Shown here: one piece after another, positions 9,001-17,641 of the stretch
Position numbering within the stretch: position 1 is the stretch's first letter
Layout of the letters: the number at the start of each line of letters is the position of its first letter
Assembly: GCF_024397975.1 (NCBI RefSeq)
Contig: NZ_CP073745.1
Span: 3,746,501-3,810,500, forward strand
From: Bacterioplanoides sp. SCSIO 12839
Lineage (GTDB): Bacteria > Pseudomonadota > Gammaproteobacteria > Pseudomonadales > Oceanobacteraceae
Direction of reading: 5' to 3'
Length of the DNA stretch: 64,000 nt
Made by a program: the position numbers and the translations under genes
Notes under the pieces: generated by a model
The model's input: only the letters and a program-made list of their open reading frames with translations
Told to the model about the DNA's origin: nothing
The model's database searches: none

Positions 9001-9113
9001 GAAGATTTACTCAGGCAACCTTAGAGGTTCGATGGCCTAATGGGGATGTCAGCACCCATCCTGTAAAGCAGGTGAATCAAAAAATCACCATCAAACAAGG
9101 TGACCTTAAGTGA
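6072..9113 (+). CDS. Secreted FG-GAP/VCBS and ASPIC/UnbV domain protein (CRTAC1-like)
   Basis: 1013 residues. A signal peptide is clear (hydrophobic LFIGVLSLTLTVATHA, then NSAD). Residues ~25-450 are a helical region I do not recognise. From about residue 460 there is a beta-propeller built on calcium-binding repeats of the type DxDGDGxxD: seven are visible near residues 508, 560, 610, 678, 729, 810 and 890. The C-terminus (about 925-1005) has the ASPIC/UnbV pattern, with the GARI, REVHGSVAYMT and VRWPNG strings. Such proteins are extracytoplasmic and may bind ligands or surfaces; their enzymatic role is not settled. It is the first gene of the plus operon, preceded by AAGGGAG, and overlaps the next gene by 4 nt. 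Confidence 0.85.
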   Translation: MLYQLFIGVLSLTLTVATHANSADNIINEIQKFESEKDPKCYATASRLEDFMFGTPLSDSARFEKNALAKQLTLEVWQQSAQNRSITGSSPLTAQEIEPVLNELFRVTINSNGHYKLIFSDNDSVVIHKDDLRQYGSIAYSLRAILAAQQVMMLEGDINTPVLSKEAVEVLKKHLDLLSLSALKLADHQARKNNDPEISKDLVARLWKELVNLKKSDRVLKENTDKTLIKQVIAQKVASYKKYNQVSSQLFVRNLQVFYARQSWPENPDKARLFQHYFTEALIQFSASLYEGSSGLAKKNNHAVIQESDVFEFSQRFMPHIINEYEDAAFFPRLPYEQQVYLEAYDMDSFRDSGIHWKYLQYALEDKTLETALTSDPFAMELLTENIAVYGVLMLRIAGQVSKERSGSGRLDPQDLVDAIKIIQKRTNDNNQSTAVESIASIYSSSGSSEKPGSTTSFRDVTTEQGINFEHRSSDWLNRLLRSYLKKSDGVGNISIPPAFGGAGIASEDIDGDGDHDLLLLSGSGNKLYENRNGKFFDISRRSGFMVSGKPGEPRQPIIADLDNDGDQDILITFANEPHHIYENLGNARFKRLTGSPLGGEGLVGGPATVFDANGDGLLDVFITYFGNYPKGILPTLARRNENGLPDQLWINQGDLTFDISPESGLENVGWGQAVTHTDLNNDGLQDVIVGNDFGVNAYYINQGNGKFIDKSQTLKTNKPSYTMGIGLADLNNDQIPEVYISNIVTMNKDESYVLPGESTEMKFNPDKLAEMRVVEANDLFVSTNGHYINSDLVGRGYHSTGWSWGADFFDYDNDTDMDLYVTNGMNEFNLYSSQNPEFTDQYGQEKNIYIPVSEKETNVFFENNGGKLNNLTERSGLNYLGNSRAATYLDWNNDGKLDVALGNYHGKVHLYQNQTKNSNNWLAVKLIGSEKSLSNRDAIGARIILTLENGQKLWREVHGSVAYMTVHPKQQYFGLGRFTQATLEVRWPNGDVSTHPVKQVNQKITIKQGDLK

Positions 9114-11134
9114 AAGCATTATTACTTATTAGTCTTTTTTTGCTTTCCCAGCCAATTCTGGCTTTGAAACCACCTGTTGGCATTATTCCAGATGTAGAGG
9201 ATTGGAACGCCTGGACTAAAAATAGCGATATTTCCGAGGGGTATATTAATGCACTGGTGTTGTCTGAATCACCTTATTTAAAGCAACATGCCAATAACCC
9301 AATCAACTGGACAACACTGCCTCTCCCCGAGAATGAGGATAAATTGTTATTCATCTCAATTGGTTATGCTTCGTGTCACTGGTGTCATCAAATGAACAAG
9401 CATACGTTCATGAGTGAAAGAGTGGCTAAGATACTCAATGAGCATTACATATCAGTAAAGGTTGATCGTGATGAATATCCGGTTTTTGATTACCACTACT
9501 TACAAATACAGCAGGCTGTACTGGGTGAAGGGGGCTGGCCAATCAGTATCATTGCTCTGCCTGATGGATCTCCAGTATGGGTAGGCAGTTTTGCAGATGC
9601 TAATGAAATGATAAATACAGCCACCCGATTCGCAAGAATATGGACTGTTCAAGCGGGTATGTTGCTATCACAAGCCGAAAATATTAAATCGATATCAACA
9701 TTACCGCCAATAGGATCTAAAAAAAATAGTTTCCGTGATCATTTCCTGAGTACCAGAGACAAACAGAATGCCGGCAAAGAGGGGAAGGTTAAATTTCCAG
9801 ATGAAGGTGAACTGTTATACATGCTCTCACATTTATCAAATGAACACGGAAGAACTGATCAGAGCATTAAAAAAAATCTTATCAGTCATTTAGACACCTT
9901 AGCCCAATCACCATTATTCGATGGAGTTAACGGTGGGTTTTATCGTTATGCGACCCAACCAGACTGGAGTATTCCTCATTTTGAAAAGATGCTTTACAAC
10001 CAGGCTCAGTTATTAGCAATTTACTCAGAAGCCTACCAAAAGCTTGGCAACCCACTCTATAAGCAGGTTGCTATCAGAATATTTGAATTTCTTCAAACGA
10101 ATATGCTGAGAGAAGATGGACTCTATAAAACATCCGTCAATGCCGACTGGCAAGGCAAAGAAGGGGGCTATTACCTCTGGGATAAATCTGAACTCAATAC
10201 CATAGGGGTAAATAACCATATTTCAGCTGTTGGTGAAAAATGGCAGTATCATGGTATTGATAAGCAACCTTCGCTGCTAAAGCTACAGAATCACAGAGAA
10301 AATCCCGATGTAGATAGCAGAGGCATTACAGGTTTGAATGGATTGGTTTTATGGGCATTAACAAAAGCTGAAGGAATCGGTATTTCAAATGCCAGAACGG
10401 CTGCTAATCGTTTAGCCAATACTTTGATGAATGAGAGAATAAAATCAAGCGGAGATATTTACCGAATTTGTTACCAGAAAAAAGAGTGTATGAAAGCTGA
10501 AATTGATGATATTGCCTATATCACTCTCGGTTTATCCGCGTACAGCCACCTGGATACCAAACTGAAAACACTGGCGGAAAAATTATACGATCAAAACCTG
10601 GAAAATATTTCTACTAGTAATAGATACACTCTGGAAGATCATGAATCAATTTCTCCCCTTTCTGCAATTGTTATGGCAGCTTCACTTCTTGAAAAACCGC
10701 TTACTTTTAATCTGTTAAGCATTCCGGAAGAAATAGCTTCAGCATCTTATATTGGTGCAAAATTCTTATATATGAAAAATTATTCTCTTTCATATTTTGC
10801 TCAAGACCAGGGAATTATATTGGTCATGGATAGCATTTCTGATTCAAAAATACATCTGCTATTAAACGAAGGCTGGCATGTTAATTCATCTAAGCCTTTA
10901 CAAGATTACCTCATACCAACGAAGCTTACAGGCGTCAATGCCCAAGTAGATTATCCAGAAGGAAATAGTCTAAAAATGAGCTTCAGTGATGAGTTACTTT
11001 CGTTATATGAGGGTGTTGTAACAATTAACATTAATAACTTCTCTATTAAGAAAGGCTCTGACCCGAAATTAAAGCTACAGGCTTGCAATGATCGGCTTTG
11101 CTTGCCGCCTGAAAATATTAACCTGAAAAAATGA
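9110..11134 (+). CDS. Secreted DUF255 thioredoxin-fold protein (YyaL/SSP411 type)
   Basis: 674 residues, the usual size of the family. It starts with GTG in a GTGA overlap with the previous stop. A signal peptide is visible (LLLISLFLLSQPILA), unlike many cytoplasmic relatives. The family signature SPYLKQHANNPINW is followed by GYASCHWCHQMN with a CHWC redox pair at about residues 85-88, then VDRDEYP and the GGWP cis-proline region. Downstream GGFYRYATQPDWSIPHFEKM is the conserved start of the (alpha/alpha)6 toroid. Family function is unproven; the redox motif suggests thiol chemistry, here probably in the periplasm alongside the FG-GAP protein. Confidence 0.85.
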   Translation: MKALLLISLFLLSQPILALKPPVGIIPDVEDWNAWTKNSDISEGYINALVLSESPYLKQHANNPINWTTLPLPENEDKLLFISIGYASCHWCHQMNKHTFMSERVAKILNEHYISVKVDRDEYPVFDYHYLQIQQAVLGEGGWPISIIALPDGSPVWVGSFADANEMINTATRFARIWTVQAGMLLSQAENIKSISTLPPIGSKKNSFRDHFLSTRDKQNAGKEGKVKFPDEGELLYMLSHLSNEHGRTDQSIKKNLISHLDTLAQSPLFDGVNGGFYRYATQPDWSIPHFEKMLYNQAQLLAIYSEAYQKLGNPLYKQVAIRIFEFLQTNMLREDGLYKTSVNADWQGKEGGYYLWDKSELNTIGVNNHISAVGEKWQYHGIDKQPSLLKLQNHRENPDVDSRGITGLNGLVLWALTKAEGIGISNARTAANRLANTLMNERIKSSGDIYRICYQKKECMKAEIDDIAYITLGLSAYSHLDTKLKTLAEKLYDQNLENISTSNRYTLEDHESISPLSAIVMAASLLEKPLTFNLLSIPEEIASASYIGAKFLYMKNYSLSYFAQDQGIILVMDSISDSKIHLLLNEGWHVNSSKPLQDYLIPTKLTGVNAQVDYPEGNSLKMSFSDELLSLYEGVVTININNFSIKKGSDPKLKLQACNDRLCLPPENINLKK

Positions 11135-11192
11135 AGTTGCCTGGTCTTGATTGAGACTGCTGTTGCTGTCATCGCTTAAGGAATTACGAAGT

Positions 11193-14100
11193 ATGAAGAC
11201 TCCGATTATATGTGCAGGTTTTCACCGCAGTGGAACCTCTCTTGCAGCACAGATGCTATATCGCTCAGGTATTCCTTACGCCATTGATAGCATGCCAGGC
11301 AGTATTTCTAATCCAGATGGCCACTTCGAAGACACTTTCGCTATGCGTATGCATGATGATTTTCTCGGCGAGAGTAACACTAACTGGCAGTTTCACGGTG
11401 AGTGTCAATTGAATCACCGTATCGGCCCGGCAGAAAATAGAATTCGTCAGTACGGCAAACTTCGGGACAAGCTTCATGGAAACCAATGGTTAATGAAGGA
11501 TCCGAGAGCAACATTATTTTTAGATGAATGGCAAACATCTTTGCAAGGAAAAGGGCGATTCATATTGTTGTTTCGCCATTGGGCTTTATGTATTCAGTCA
11601 CTATACAAACGTCACGCTCAGGATATCGCTCATCACCTCCCACCTGAGCCAGAAATAAACACTCATCTGAAATTTTGGCAACAACCTGATTTAGCGGCAA
11701 GGATGTGGCTGACCTACAACAAGAACTTAATTTCTTTTTCAGAAAAAAACCCAGATATAACATTAGTGGTAAACCAGAAAGACATGGTTAATGGAGATGA
11801 CCTGGTATCTGCAGTAAATCATAAGTTTGATTTACATCTCACGCCACTGGCCGACTCTCCGGTCAACAAGGCATATTATGAAGAAAAGGTTGATAGCAAA
11901 ATCCTTGAGGGTATTCCACAGGAATTAATCCAGGAGTTAGATGAAACATACCAAAAATTAACCCAACTCACAGAGCTAAAAAATACACCAGAAAATCCGG
12001 ACTTTATCACCAAGCCTTATGATTCGGTAGTTTTTAACCTGATTCATCAGCGTTTATCCCAGCCAGTTAAACAATCAACTGAGAAGCCCACAATCAGTTC
12101 TTCAGAGAGGAGAATTCAACCTCTTAGCAGTGACTTTATGGAGAATCTTCATATTATACGTCAACTTAATTTTAACAATTCTGATGACATTGAATATATT
12201 AAAAGATTGGTTAGCCACCTTATATCTTTAAATCCTTTACGGTTTGAAGGTTATGAATGGAAAAGCAGGCTTCACGTTCATAATAAAGAATACCATAAAG
12301 CTGAATTTTCTTTATTAAATGCGATAGCACTGGGAACCTCTCCTCCCTATATCCGATCAATGCTTTCTGATGTCTATATTGCTCTATTCGACTTTGATAA
12401 AGCGGTACATTTTTTAAAACTGGCCTATAAAGGTAATCCGAAAAATCCAGTTTTTTCAGAAAAACTTGGTGATATAAATTATCATCTTGAAAATTTCAAT
12501 CAAGCTAGAGAGTTCTATAAAGAATCTTTAGAATTAAACGAAAAACCATCGATAAAATCGAAAATAATTGACACATTTCATGCTGAAAAAGGTGCTCAAT
12601 CAGCAATCAATGAGCTCACCTCATTTAAAACTGATATAAACGAGGAATGGTACAAAACCAAGTCGATATCGCTTAACTTATCTTTAAGAAATAAAGATTC
12701 AAATAAACTATACTCACAATACATCGCGAAAAAAATATTATCAAATAAAAACAAAACCAATATATTTAACCTCATAAACAAAAAAATAAATACTTCTGAA
12801 ATCGAAAGCCTTTCATATTGGTTAACCAGATCTTATGGGAACTTCATCAATAAAACTGATCTTATCAGCACATACATTAGTGAAACTGGACAATCTCCAG
12901 AAAACCCTAAAGTAAGCGTCGTTGTTATTAGTTACAACATGGACCGAGAATTACCAAGAACATTAAAAAGTCTACTTGCGCCCTACCAACGAAACATCAA
13001 TCCAGAAGATTTGGAAATTATTGTTATTGATAATGGTTCAGATAAGAAATCGAATAACAAGCACAAAAATAACTATCACAATGTTCGGTTTATCGATTAC
13101 CCTGATCCCTCACACTCGCCAGTCCATGCAATTAATCTTGGCTTAAAGTTAGCTAAGTCAAATCTTATTGGCGTGATGATTGACGGCGCAAGAATGGCTT
13201 CACCTGGTTTATTTGAACAAGTCTTAAATGCAAGTCGATTAAGTAAACGTACAGTTATATCAACACTCGGGTTTCACCTTGGTCCTGAAGTTCAAATGAA
13301 ATCCGTATTAAATGGTTACAATCAATTGCTAGAAGACCGATTGCTGCAAACTATTGATTGGGAAAATAACGGTTATAAACTATTTGAAATTAGCTCTCTG
13401 GCAGGTTCCAGCGCTAATGGTTACTTCGAGCCCATTGCCGAAAGTAACGCAATTTTTATGGAACGATCTCTCTGGGAAGAGCTTGATGGATTTGATAAGG
13501 AATTCCAAACTCCTGGAGGAGGGTTTTCGAACCTTGACCTGTATCATCGAGCTTGTAACTTACCAAATAGCCAACTCGCCATTATTTTGAATGAAGGAAC
13601 ATTCCATCAGGTTCATGGCGGTGTTGCAACCAACTCTCAGCGCAAAGACGCTTCAGCTGAAGTATTTAATGAAGAATACGAAAAAATTCGTGGTTGTAAA
13701 TTCTTCCGACCAAATAAAGAAGCAATATATATTGGAAGGTATGTATCTCAAGCAAATGATTTTTTGAAATCTTCAATTGATTACTCCCTTTCAAAGAAAC
13801 CTATTGAAAATACAACCAAAATATTAAACCGATATATTTTAGATTCCAGTTATTGCACACCCTATAAAGAAGAGAAAAAAATAGCTGACGACGTAATAGA
13901 TCGCCCTATAATAATAACCGGACGAGGAGGTAGTGGGACCAGGTTACTTTCAGAGTTAATTCAAGAAATTAATATATTCCTCGGAAATAAAACAAATAAC
14001 ACGAACGATTCTACTGAATGGGTTGGCCCAATATACGACCTGGTGAATAACAACATAACAATAAAAAATGGAAAATTTAATAAAAAACACGTTGCAAGAT

Positions 14101-14669
14101 TAAGGAATAATGCAAGAAATATTTTATCCACCTCAAATGAAAATATTAAACATTGGGGGTTTAAGTTGCCAGAAGCAATATTATGCCTACCAGAATTAAA
14201 ATCTGCTTTCCCCAATGCGCGTTTTATTCACCTTGTTAGACATCCAGTCAGCATTAGCTTAAGACGAACTCATATAACCTCTAGGACTGACAACCCTATT
14301 GGTAAGTCGATCCTCACACGGGCTTATAATGAGTTAAATTTTAATCCCGATGAAATTAATAAAAACCCTGATTATCTCAATAATGCGATCAGCTGGGAGT
14401 TTCAGGTAAAAAAAGCATCTTCTTATTTCTCTGAAAATTTAAAAAGAGAAGATCATTTGCAAATTTTTTACGAAAGCATTATCAGTAATCCAAATCAGGT
14501 GATAGAAAACTTGTGTTCTTTTTTAGGAATAGAGAAAATACCTGTGCCTGACTTGAATATTGATCGAAGCAGGAAAAATTCATCTAATCATGATATGACA
14601 CACGCCAATGAAGTTTGGGAAATTTGTAGAGCTACGGCGATGCAGATTGGTTATAAGGAGACTCCTTAA
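11193..14669 (+). CDS. Sulfotransferase - TPR - GT2 glycosyltransferase - sulfotransferase fusion
   Basis: 1158 residues from ATG 11193, which has AAGGA 10 nt upstream; an earlier in-frame start at 11151 lacks this. Residues 6-22 (ICAGFHRSGTSLAAQM) form a PAPS 5'-phosphosulfate loop, with KDPR and a FRHW segment following. Residues ~310-480 look like TPR-type helical pairs (for example AEFSLLNAIALG). From ~573 a GT-A family 2 domain begins (VSVVVISYNMDRELPRTL), with VIDNGS, IDGARMASPG near 660 and a GGGFSNLDLYHRA acceptor helix. From ~905 a second P-loop (ITGRGGSGTRLLSEL) begins another sulfotransferase domain with the RHPVS 3'-phosphate motif near 1016. No signal peptide, so cytoplasmic. It probably builds and sulfates a glycan or glycosylated polypeptide. 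Confidence 0.85.
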   Translation: MKTPIICAGFHRSGTSLAAQMLYRSGIPYAIDSMPGSISNPDGHFEDTFAMRMHDDFLGESNTNWQFHGECQLNHRIGPAENRIRQYGKLRDKLHGNQWLMKDPRATLFLDEWQTSLQGKGRFILLFRHWALCIQSLYKRHAQDIAHHLPPEPEINTHLKFWQQPDLAARMWLTYNKNLISFSEKNPDITLVVNQKDMVNGDDLVSAVNHKFDLHLTPLADSPVNKAYYEEKVDSKILEGIPQELIQELDETYQKLTQLTELKNTPENPDFITKPYDSVVFNLIHQRLSQPVKQSTEKPTISSSERRIQPLSSDFMENLHIIRQLNFNNSDDIEYIKRLVSHLISLNPLRFEGYEWKSRLHVHNKEYHKAEFSLLNAIALGTSPPYIRSMLSDVYIALFDFDKAVHFLKLAYKGNPKNPVFSEKLGDINYHLENFNQAREFYKESLELNEKPSIKSKIIDTFHAEKGAQSAINELTSFKTDINEEWYKTKSISLNLSLRNKDSNKLYSQYIAKKILSNKNKTNIFNLINKKINTSEIESLSYWLTRSYGNFINKTDLISTYISETGQSPENPKVSVVVISYNMDRELPRTLKSLLAPYQRNINPEDLEIIVIDNGSDKKSNNKHKNNYHNVRFIDYPDPSHSPVHAINLGLKLAKSNLIGVMIDGARMASPGLFEQVLNASRLSKRTVISTLGFHLGPEVQMKSVLNGYNQLLEDRLLQTIDWENNGYKLFEISSLAGSSANGYFEPIAESNAIFMERSLWEELDGFDKEFQTPGGGFSNLDLYHRACNLPNSQLAIILNEGTFHQVHGGVATNSQRKDASAEVFNEEYEKIRGCKFFRPNKEAIYIGRYVSQANDFLKSSIDYSLSKKPIENTTKILNRYILDSSYCTPYKEEKKIADDVIDRPIIITGRGGSGTRLLSELIQEINIFLGNKTNNTNDSTEWVGPIYDLVNNNITIKNGKFNKKHVARLRNNARNILSTSNENIKHWGFKLPEAILCLPELKSAFPNARFIHLVRHPVSISLRRTHITSRTDNPIGKSILTRAYNELNFNPDEINKNPDYLNNAISWEFQVKKASSYFSENLKREDHLQIFYESIISNPNQVIENLCSFLGIEKIPVPDLNIDRSRKNSSNHDMTHANEVWEICRATAMQIGYKETP

Positions 14670-15403
14670 TGCAAGAGAAAGTCATTATTATTGGTGGAGT
14701 TGGTGGTAGTGGTACCAGAGTAGTCGCTCACCTTCTCAAAGAAAATGGAATTTTCATCGGTGATAACTTAAATAATTCTCTTGATAACCTTGATTGGCCA
14801 GGTATTCCTTCTATTGTAAAAAACCTTGAGCTTACCCAAACCCAGAAGACTGATGCTTTACGTCCTGTTTTTAACGATTTTATTAAAAACCAACGTATTT
14901 CTAGGGATTCATTAACAGGTTTCAATAAATATACCGTTGCAGTCAAGGTTCCCGGAAGCTTTCATTATCTGCCTTTTCTTTCAAATATTTTTGATAATAT
15001 GATTTATATCCATGTGATCAGACATGGCTTGGATATGGTTTTTAGCAATAATAAAAACCAGCTAAAAAACTGGGGTGATAGATTTAATTTAATGCCAGAT
15101 GAAGGTGAAGAGGAGTGTTATCAGTTAAAATATTGGATAGCAGCTAATGCTTTGGCGAACAAAGATGGAGCTAAATTTCTAGGGGATAGATTTTATCAGG
15201 TTAAGTACGAAGATCTATGTCTGAACCCTAAGATGAAATCGCAAGAAATCCTTGATTTCCTCAAGATAAACCAATCTTCAAACAGCTCTTCATACGATAA
15301 TATTTCTTTACCACTTTCATTTCAGCGCTATAAAGAGAGAAGCCTCAGCAACCTGGACCCGCATGACATCCAGAAGTTGGCTTCTTTTGGATACACCGTT
15401 TAG
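14669..15403 (+). CDS. Stand-alone sulfotransferase family protein
   Basis: 244 residues. The ATG overlaps the previous stop by 1 nt (TAATG), so the two are translationally coupled. The N-terminus IIIGGVGGSGTRVVAHLL is the PAPS-binding P-loop, and HVIRHGLDM (about residues 112-120) matches the 3'-phosphate-binding strand. It resembles the C-terminal domain of the preceding fusion (GxGGSGTR loop), so the two may share an origin. The acceptor is unknown. It ends only 3 bp before the stop of the convergent minus-strand gene, with no terminator between them. Confidence 0.82.
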   Translation: MQEKVIIIGGVGGSGTRVVAHLLKENGIFIGDNLNNSLDNLDWPGIPSIVKNLELTQTQKTDALRPVFNDFIKNQRISRDSLTGFNKYTVAVKVPGSFHYLPFLSNIFDNMIYIHVIRHGLDMVFSNNKNQLKNWGDRFNLMPDEGEEECYQLKYWIAANALANKDGAKFLGDRFYQVKYEDLCLNPKMKSQEILDFLKINQSSNSSSYDNISLPLSFQRYKERSLSNLDPHDIQKLASFGYTV

Positions 15404-15406
15404 CCT

Positions 15407-16171
15407 CTAACTATTTTTTAGAAAACTATGATATACAGGAGTTAGTTTTTCTTCGATATAAGAAATTTCGTTACCAGGAAAGTCTATTTTGGTGGAATTC
15501 CCCAACCTCGGAAGCTCAGTGATAGGTTGATTATTGCCACCTAAATATTTACTCAATGATTTCAAATCTAATTCCTGATTCACAATATCATCATAATCAA
15601 CCTTCATACCATATTTTGGTTTAAATAGATTTAAAGAATCATAAAGGACCTTATACGCACGCGCACAATCTGCAATTTCATTATCAAGATAATCATTTGC
15701 ATCCGGTAGTGGGTCTTCGTAACCTTCTTTATTCTTCAACCGATTCCACTGTTCAAGAATAGCTTCTCTTGCTTCTTTCATTCCTTTTACACTCTGGAGA
15801 AATGCAACAGGATGCCTGATAAGCGATATATAAAAACAGTTTTCATTGTGTTTGTAATAAAGGTCATGACGACCGATTTCTATCAGTTTAATTACATCCC
15901 AACCCGGGTCATTCAATAACCTTTCTAGCCATTTTGAACTTTCATCCCCCGTGCTAATAATATTAATCTTATTATGTTCAATACGCGCTTCAGGGCTTCT
16001 TTTCCTCTCTTTTTGTTGGGGTTTCCAATCATCTGATATGCTGGCATCAATTCCTTTATCCCAGGTAAATGGCTCAAGATATACGTTTGGCAAGTTAAAA
16101 ATCTTTGATAAAAAAAATGACGCCAGTTTAGTTCCTGTTCTGTTCATTCCTAAAATTATAACTTTCGCCAT
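15407..16171 (-). CDS. Sulfotransferase family protein, third gene
   Basis: 254 residues from ATG 16171, chosen because TAAAGGACT lies just upstream and the P-loop then falls at the usual N-terminal position (MAKVIILGMNRTGTKLASFF). SLIRHPVAFLQSVKG at about residues 107-121 is the 3'-phosphate motif. Most similar in design to single-domain P-loop sulfotransferases acting on carbohydrates or proteins. It is the last gene of the minus operon behind two exported proteins, 57 bp after the stop of the preceding gene, which suggests those proteins or their glycans as substrates; this is inference from context. Confidence 0.8.
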   Translation of the reverse strand: MAKVIILGMNRTGTKLASFFLSKIFNLPNVYLEPFTWDKGIDASISDDWKPQQKERKRSPEARIEHNKINIISTGDESSKWLERLLNDPGWDVIKLIEIGRHDLYYKHNENCFYISLIRHPVAFLQSVKGMKEAREAILEQWNRLKNKEGYEDPLPDANDYLDNEIADCARAYKVLYDSLNLFKPKYGMKVDYDDIVNQELDLKSLSKYLGGNNQPITELPRLGNSTKIDFPGNEISYIEEKLTPVYHSFLKNS

Positions 16172-16228
16172 TATCAGTCCTTTATCAGCAAAGGGATGCA
16201 CTAACAGCACACCCCTGTTCACTACATA

Positions 16229-17194
16229 TTATTGATATGTTGGTAAGCTTTGCCCAAGAGCATTCAATGCACTAACAATATCGGATAGTTTATAGACATT
16301 CCCACTATCATCTTTCAGATAAGTTGCCTTTAATGTCCCTGAGATTTCGACCATTGAGTTTTGTGGTGTACCACTAACAGTAGTACTTCGGCCAATGCGC
16401 ATGAGGTTATTGGTCCCCTCCTTTTCCAATTTTAATGGAGTTCTGGAGCCAGTCTCATCATCGGTAAACTTCAGCTTGCCAGAGTCACCCTGGTTATATA
16501 CCCGCCAAATTGAACCAACAGAAGCCGTTGTATTTTCCATCCGGATACCTGAGTCGCCGGATTTCTTGATATGTAACGTTTCTTTAGGAGAGTCTGTCTC
16601 TAAGCCTATATCACCATCAGCGGCGATAAAAATGGCACTGGTTGGCGCTCCAGGCTTAATTCTGAATGGTAATTTACTTCCATTAGAGACATCACGAACA
16701 AAGAAATTGGTTTCGTTACCAGCGACATCCCAGGATTGTGAAGTGAAGCCGCTCGAACCATCTTGCTCCAAACGCAAAGCAGGAGTATTTCCATCCGTCA
16801 CCTGAAGCTGTACGGCTGGGTTATTCGTTCCCATACCGATATTGCCACTATCTTTAATATAAATAGCGTTGTTAGATGCACCAGCTTCAATTTTGAATGG
16901 CACTTTATTACCCGTGGCATCATCGATTGAGAAAAAGTTCGCGCCACCATTACTGCTGTCGTTAAATGTAAACCGCCAGTCATTATTTGGAAAATTGGCT
17001 GATGCACTTGTATCATCAAAATGCATCCGCAAGTTGTTCTCTTTTAAACGAACAGTATCAAAGCTAAAACTCTCATTGCTTGAGCAGTCAATACCAACAC
17101 ACTGGCTTCCTTGGACAACTTGATCTTGGGTAACTACATCGGCAGCCTGAACGAGCATAGGTAAAAGTGCAGCCGTAACTATTAACTTTTTCAT
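16229..17194 (-). CDS. Exported repeat protein resembling tail-fibre beta modules
   Basis: 321 residues from ATG 17194, preceded by AAGGAAG. A signal peptide is clear (KKLIVTAALLPMLVQA). The mature protein has two cysteines early (QCVGIDC) and then repeated beta modules: WRFTFND...VPFKIEAGASNNAIYI, WDVAGN...LPFRIKPGAPTSAIFI, and WRVYNQ...TPLKLEKEGTNN. Each ends in a GNIGMGTNNP-like turn, as in trimeric tail-fibre shafts. The C-terminal segment (YLKDDSGNVYKLSDIVSALNAL) could be a trimerising helix; no S74 autoprotease is seen. It is probably secreted and oligomeric. The family is recognised only by architecture. Confidence 0.65.
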   Translation of the reverse strand: MKKLIVTAALLPMLVQAADVVTQDQVVQGSQCVGIDCSSNESFSFDTVRLKENNLRMHFDDTSASANFPNNDWRFTFNDSSNGGANFFSIDDATGNKVPFKIEAGASNNAIYIKDSGNIGMGTNNPAVQLQVTDGNTPALRLEQDGSSGFTSQSWDVAGNETNFFVRDVSNGSKLPFRIKPGAPTSAIFIAADGDIGLETDSPKETLHIKKSGDSGIRMENTTASVGSIWRVYNQGDSGKLKFTDDETGSRTPLKLEKEGTNNLMRIGRSTTVSGTPQNSMVEISGTLKATYLKDDSGNVYKLSDIVSALNALGQSLPTYQ

Positions 17195-17204
17195 AATATC
17201 TTCC

Positions 17205-17588
17205 TTATTCCGCCTCAGCTGTGATAACAAAAACACCATTATTCAAAGCAAAGTGTCCTGTTGCAGAGTCAGATTCAACGATATTACGAATACCGCTACT
17301 GCGACCGTCAGTTCCCTCAGCATACTCTTCACCCACCTTAGTGACTGACAGAGCATTAAAGTTATAAGAGCCTGTCTGACCGTTGTTTATTTCATTCGCA
17401 TGTATGGAAGCATAGCTCCCTGAAAACTCATACTTTTTTATGAAACCCTGAGGTCCAGATACAGAGACTACGATGCTGTTACTACCGGCATCAGAAAAAA
17501 TAATTTCCGTTTCTGAAATCTGAGGCTGCAATGCATTTGCTGAGCTTGCGGCAAAAGCAATTAATGATAATAATGATATTATCCGCAT
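17205..17588 (-). CDS. Small exported protein of unknown function
   Basis: 127 residues from ATG 17588, which has AAGGAAAGG upstream; longer in-frame starts lack a ribosome site and would place the signal peptide internally. The signal peptide reads MRIISLLSLIAFAASSANA. The mature ~107 residues are Ser/Gly/Asn-rich with alternating hydrophobic positions, suggesting a beta-sandwich, and contain no cysteine. I do not recognise the family. It is the first gene of the minus operon, 10 bp ahead of the exported repeat protein, so the two are probably made together. Confidence 0.62.
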   Translation of the reverse strand: MRIISLLSLIAFAASSANALQPQISETEIIFSDAGSNSIVVSVSGPQGFIKKYEFSGSYASIHANEINNGQTGSYNFNALSVTKVGEEYAEGTDGRSSGIRNIVESDSATGHFALNNGVFVITAEAE

Positions 17589-17641
17589 GATATAATTCCT
17601 TTCCTTAGTTCTTGTGAGATATAGGTTATTCACAGGCATGA

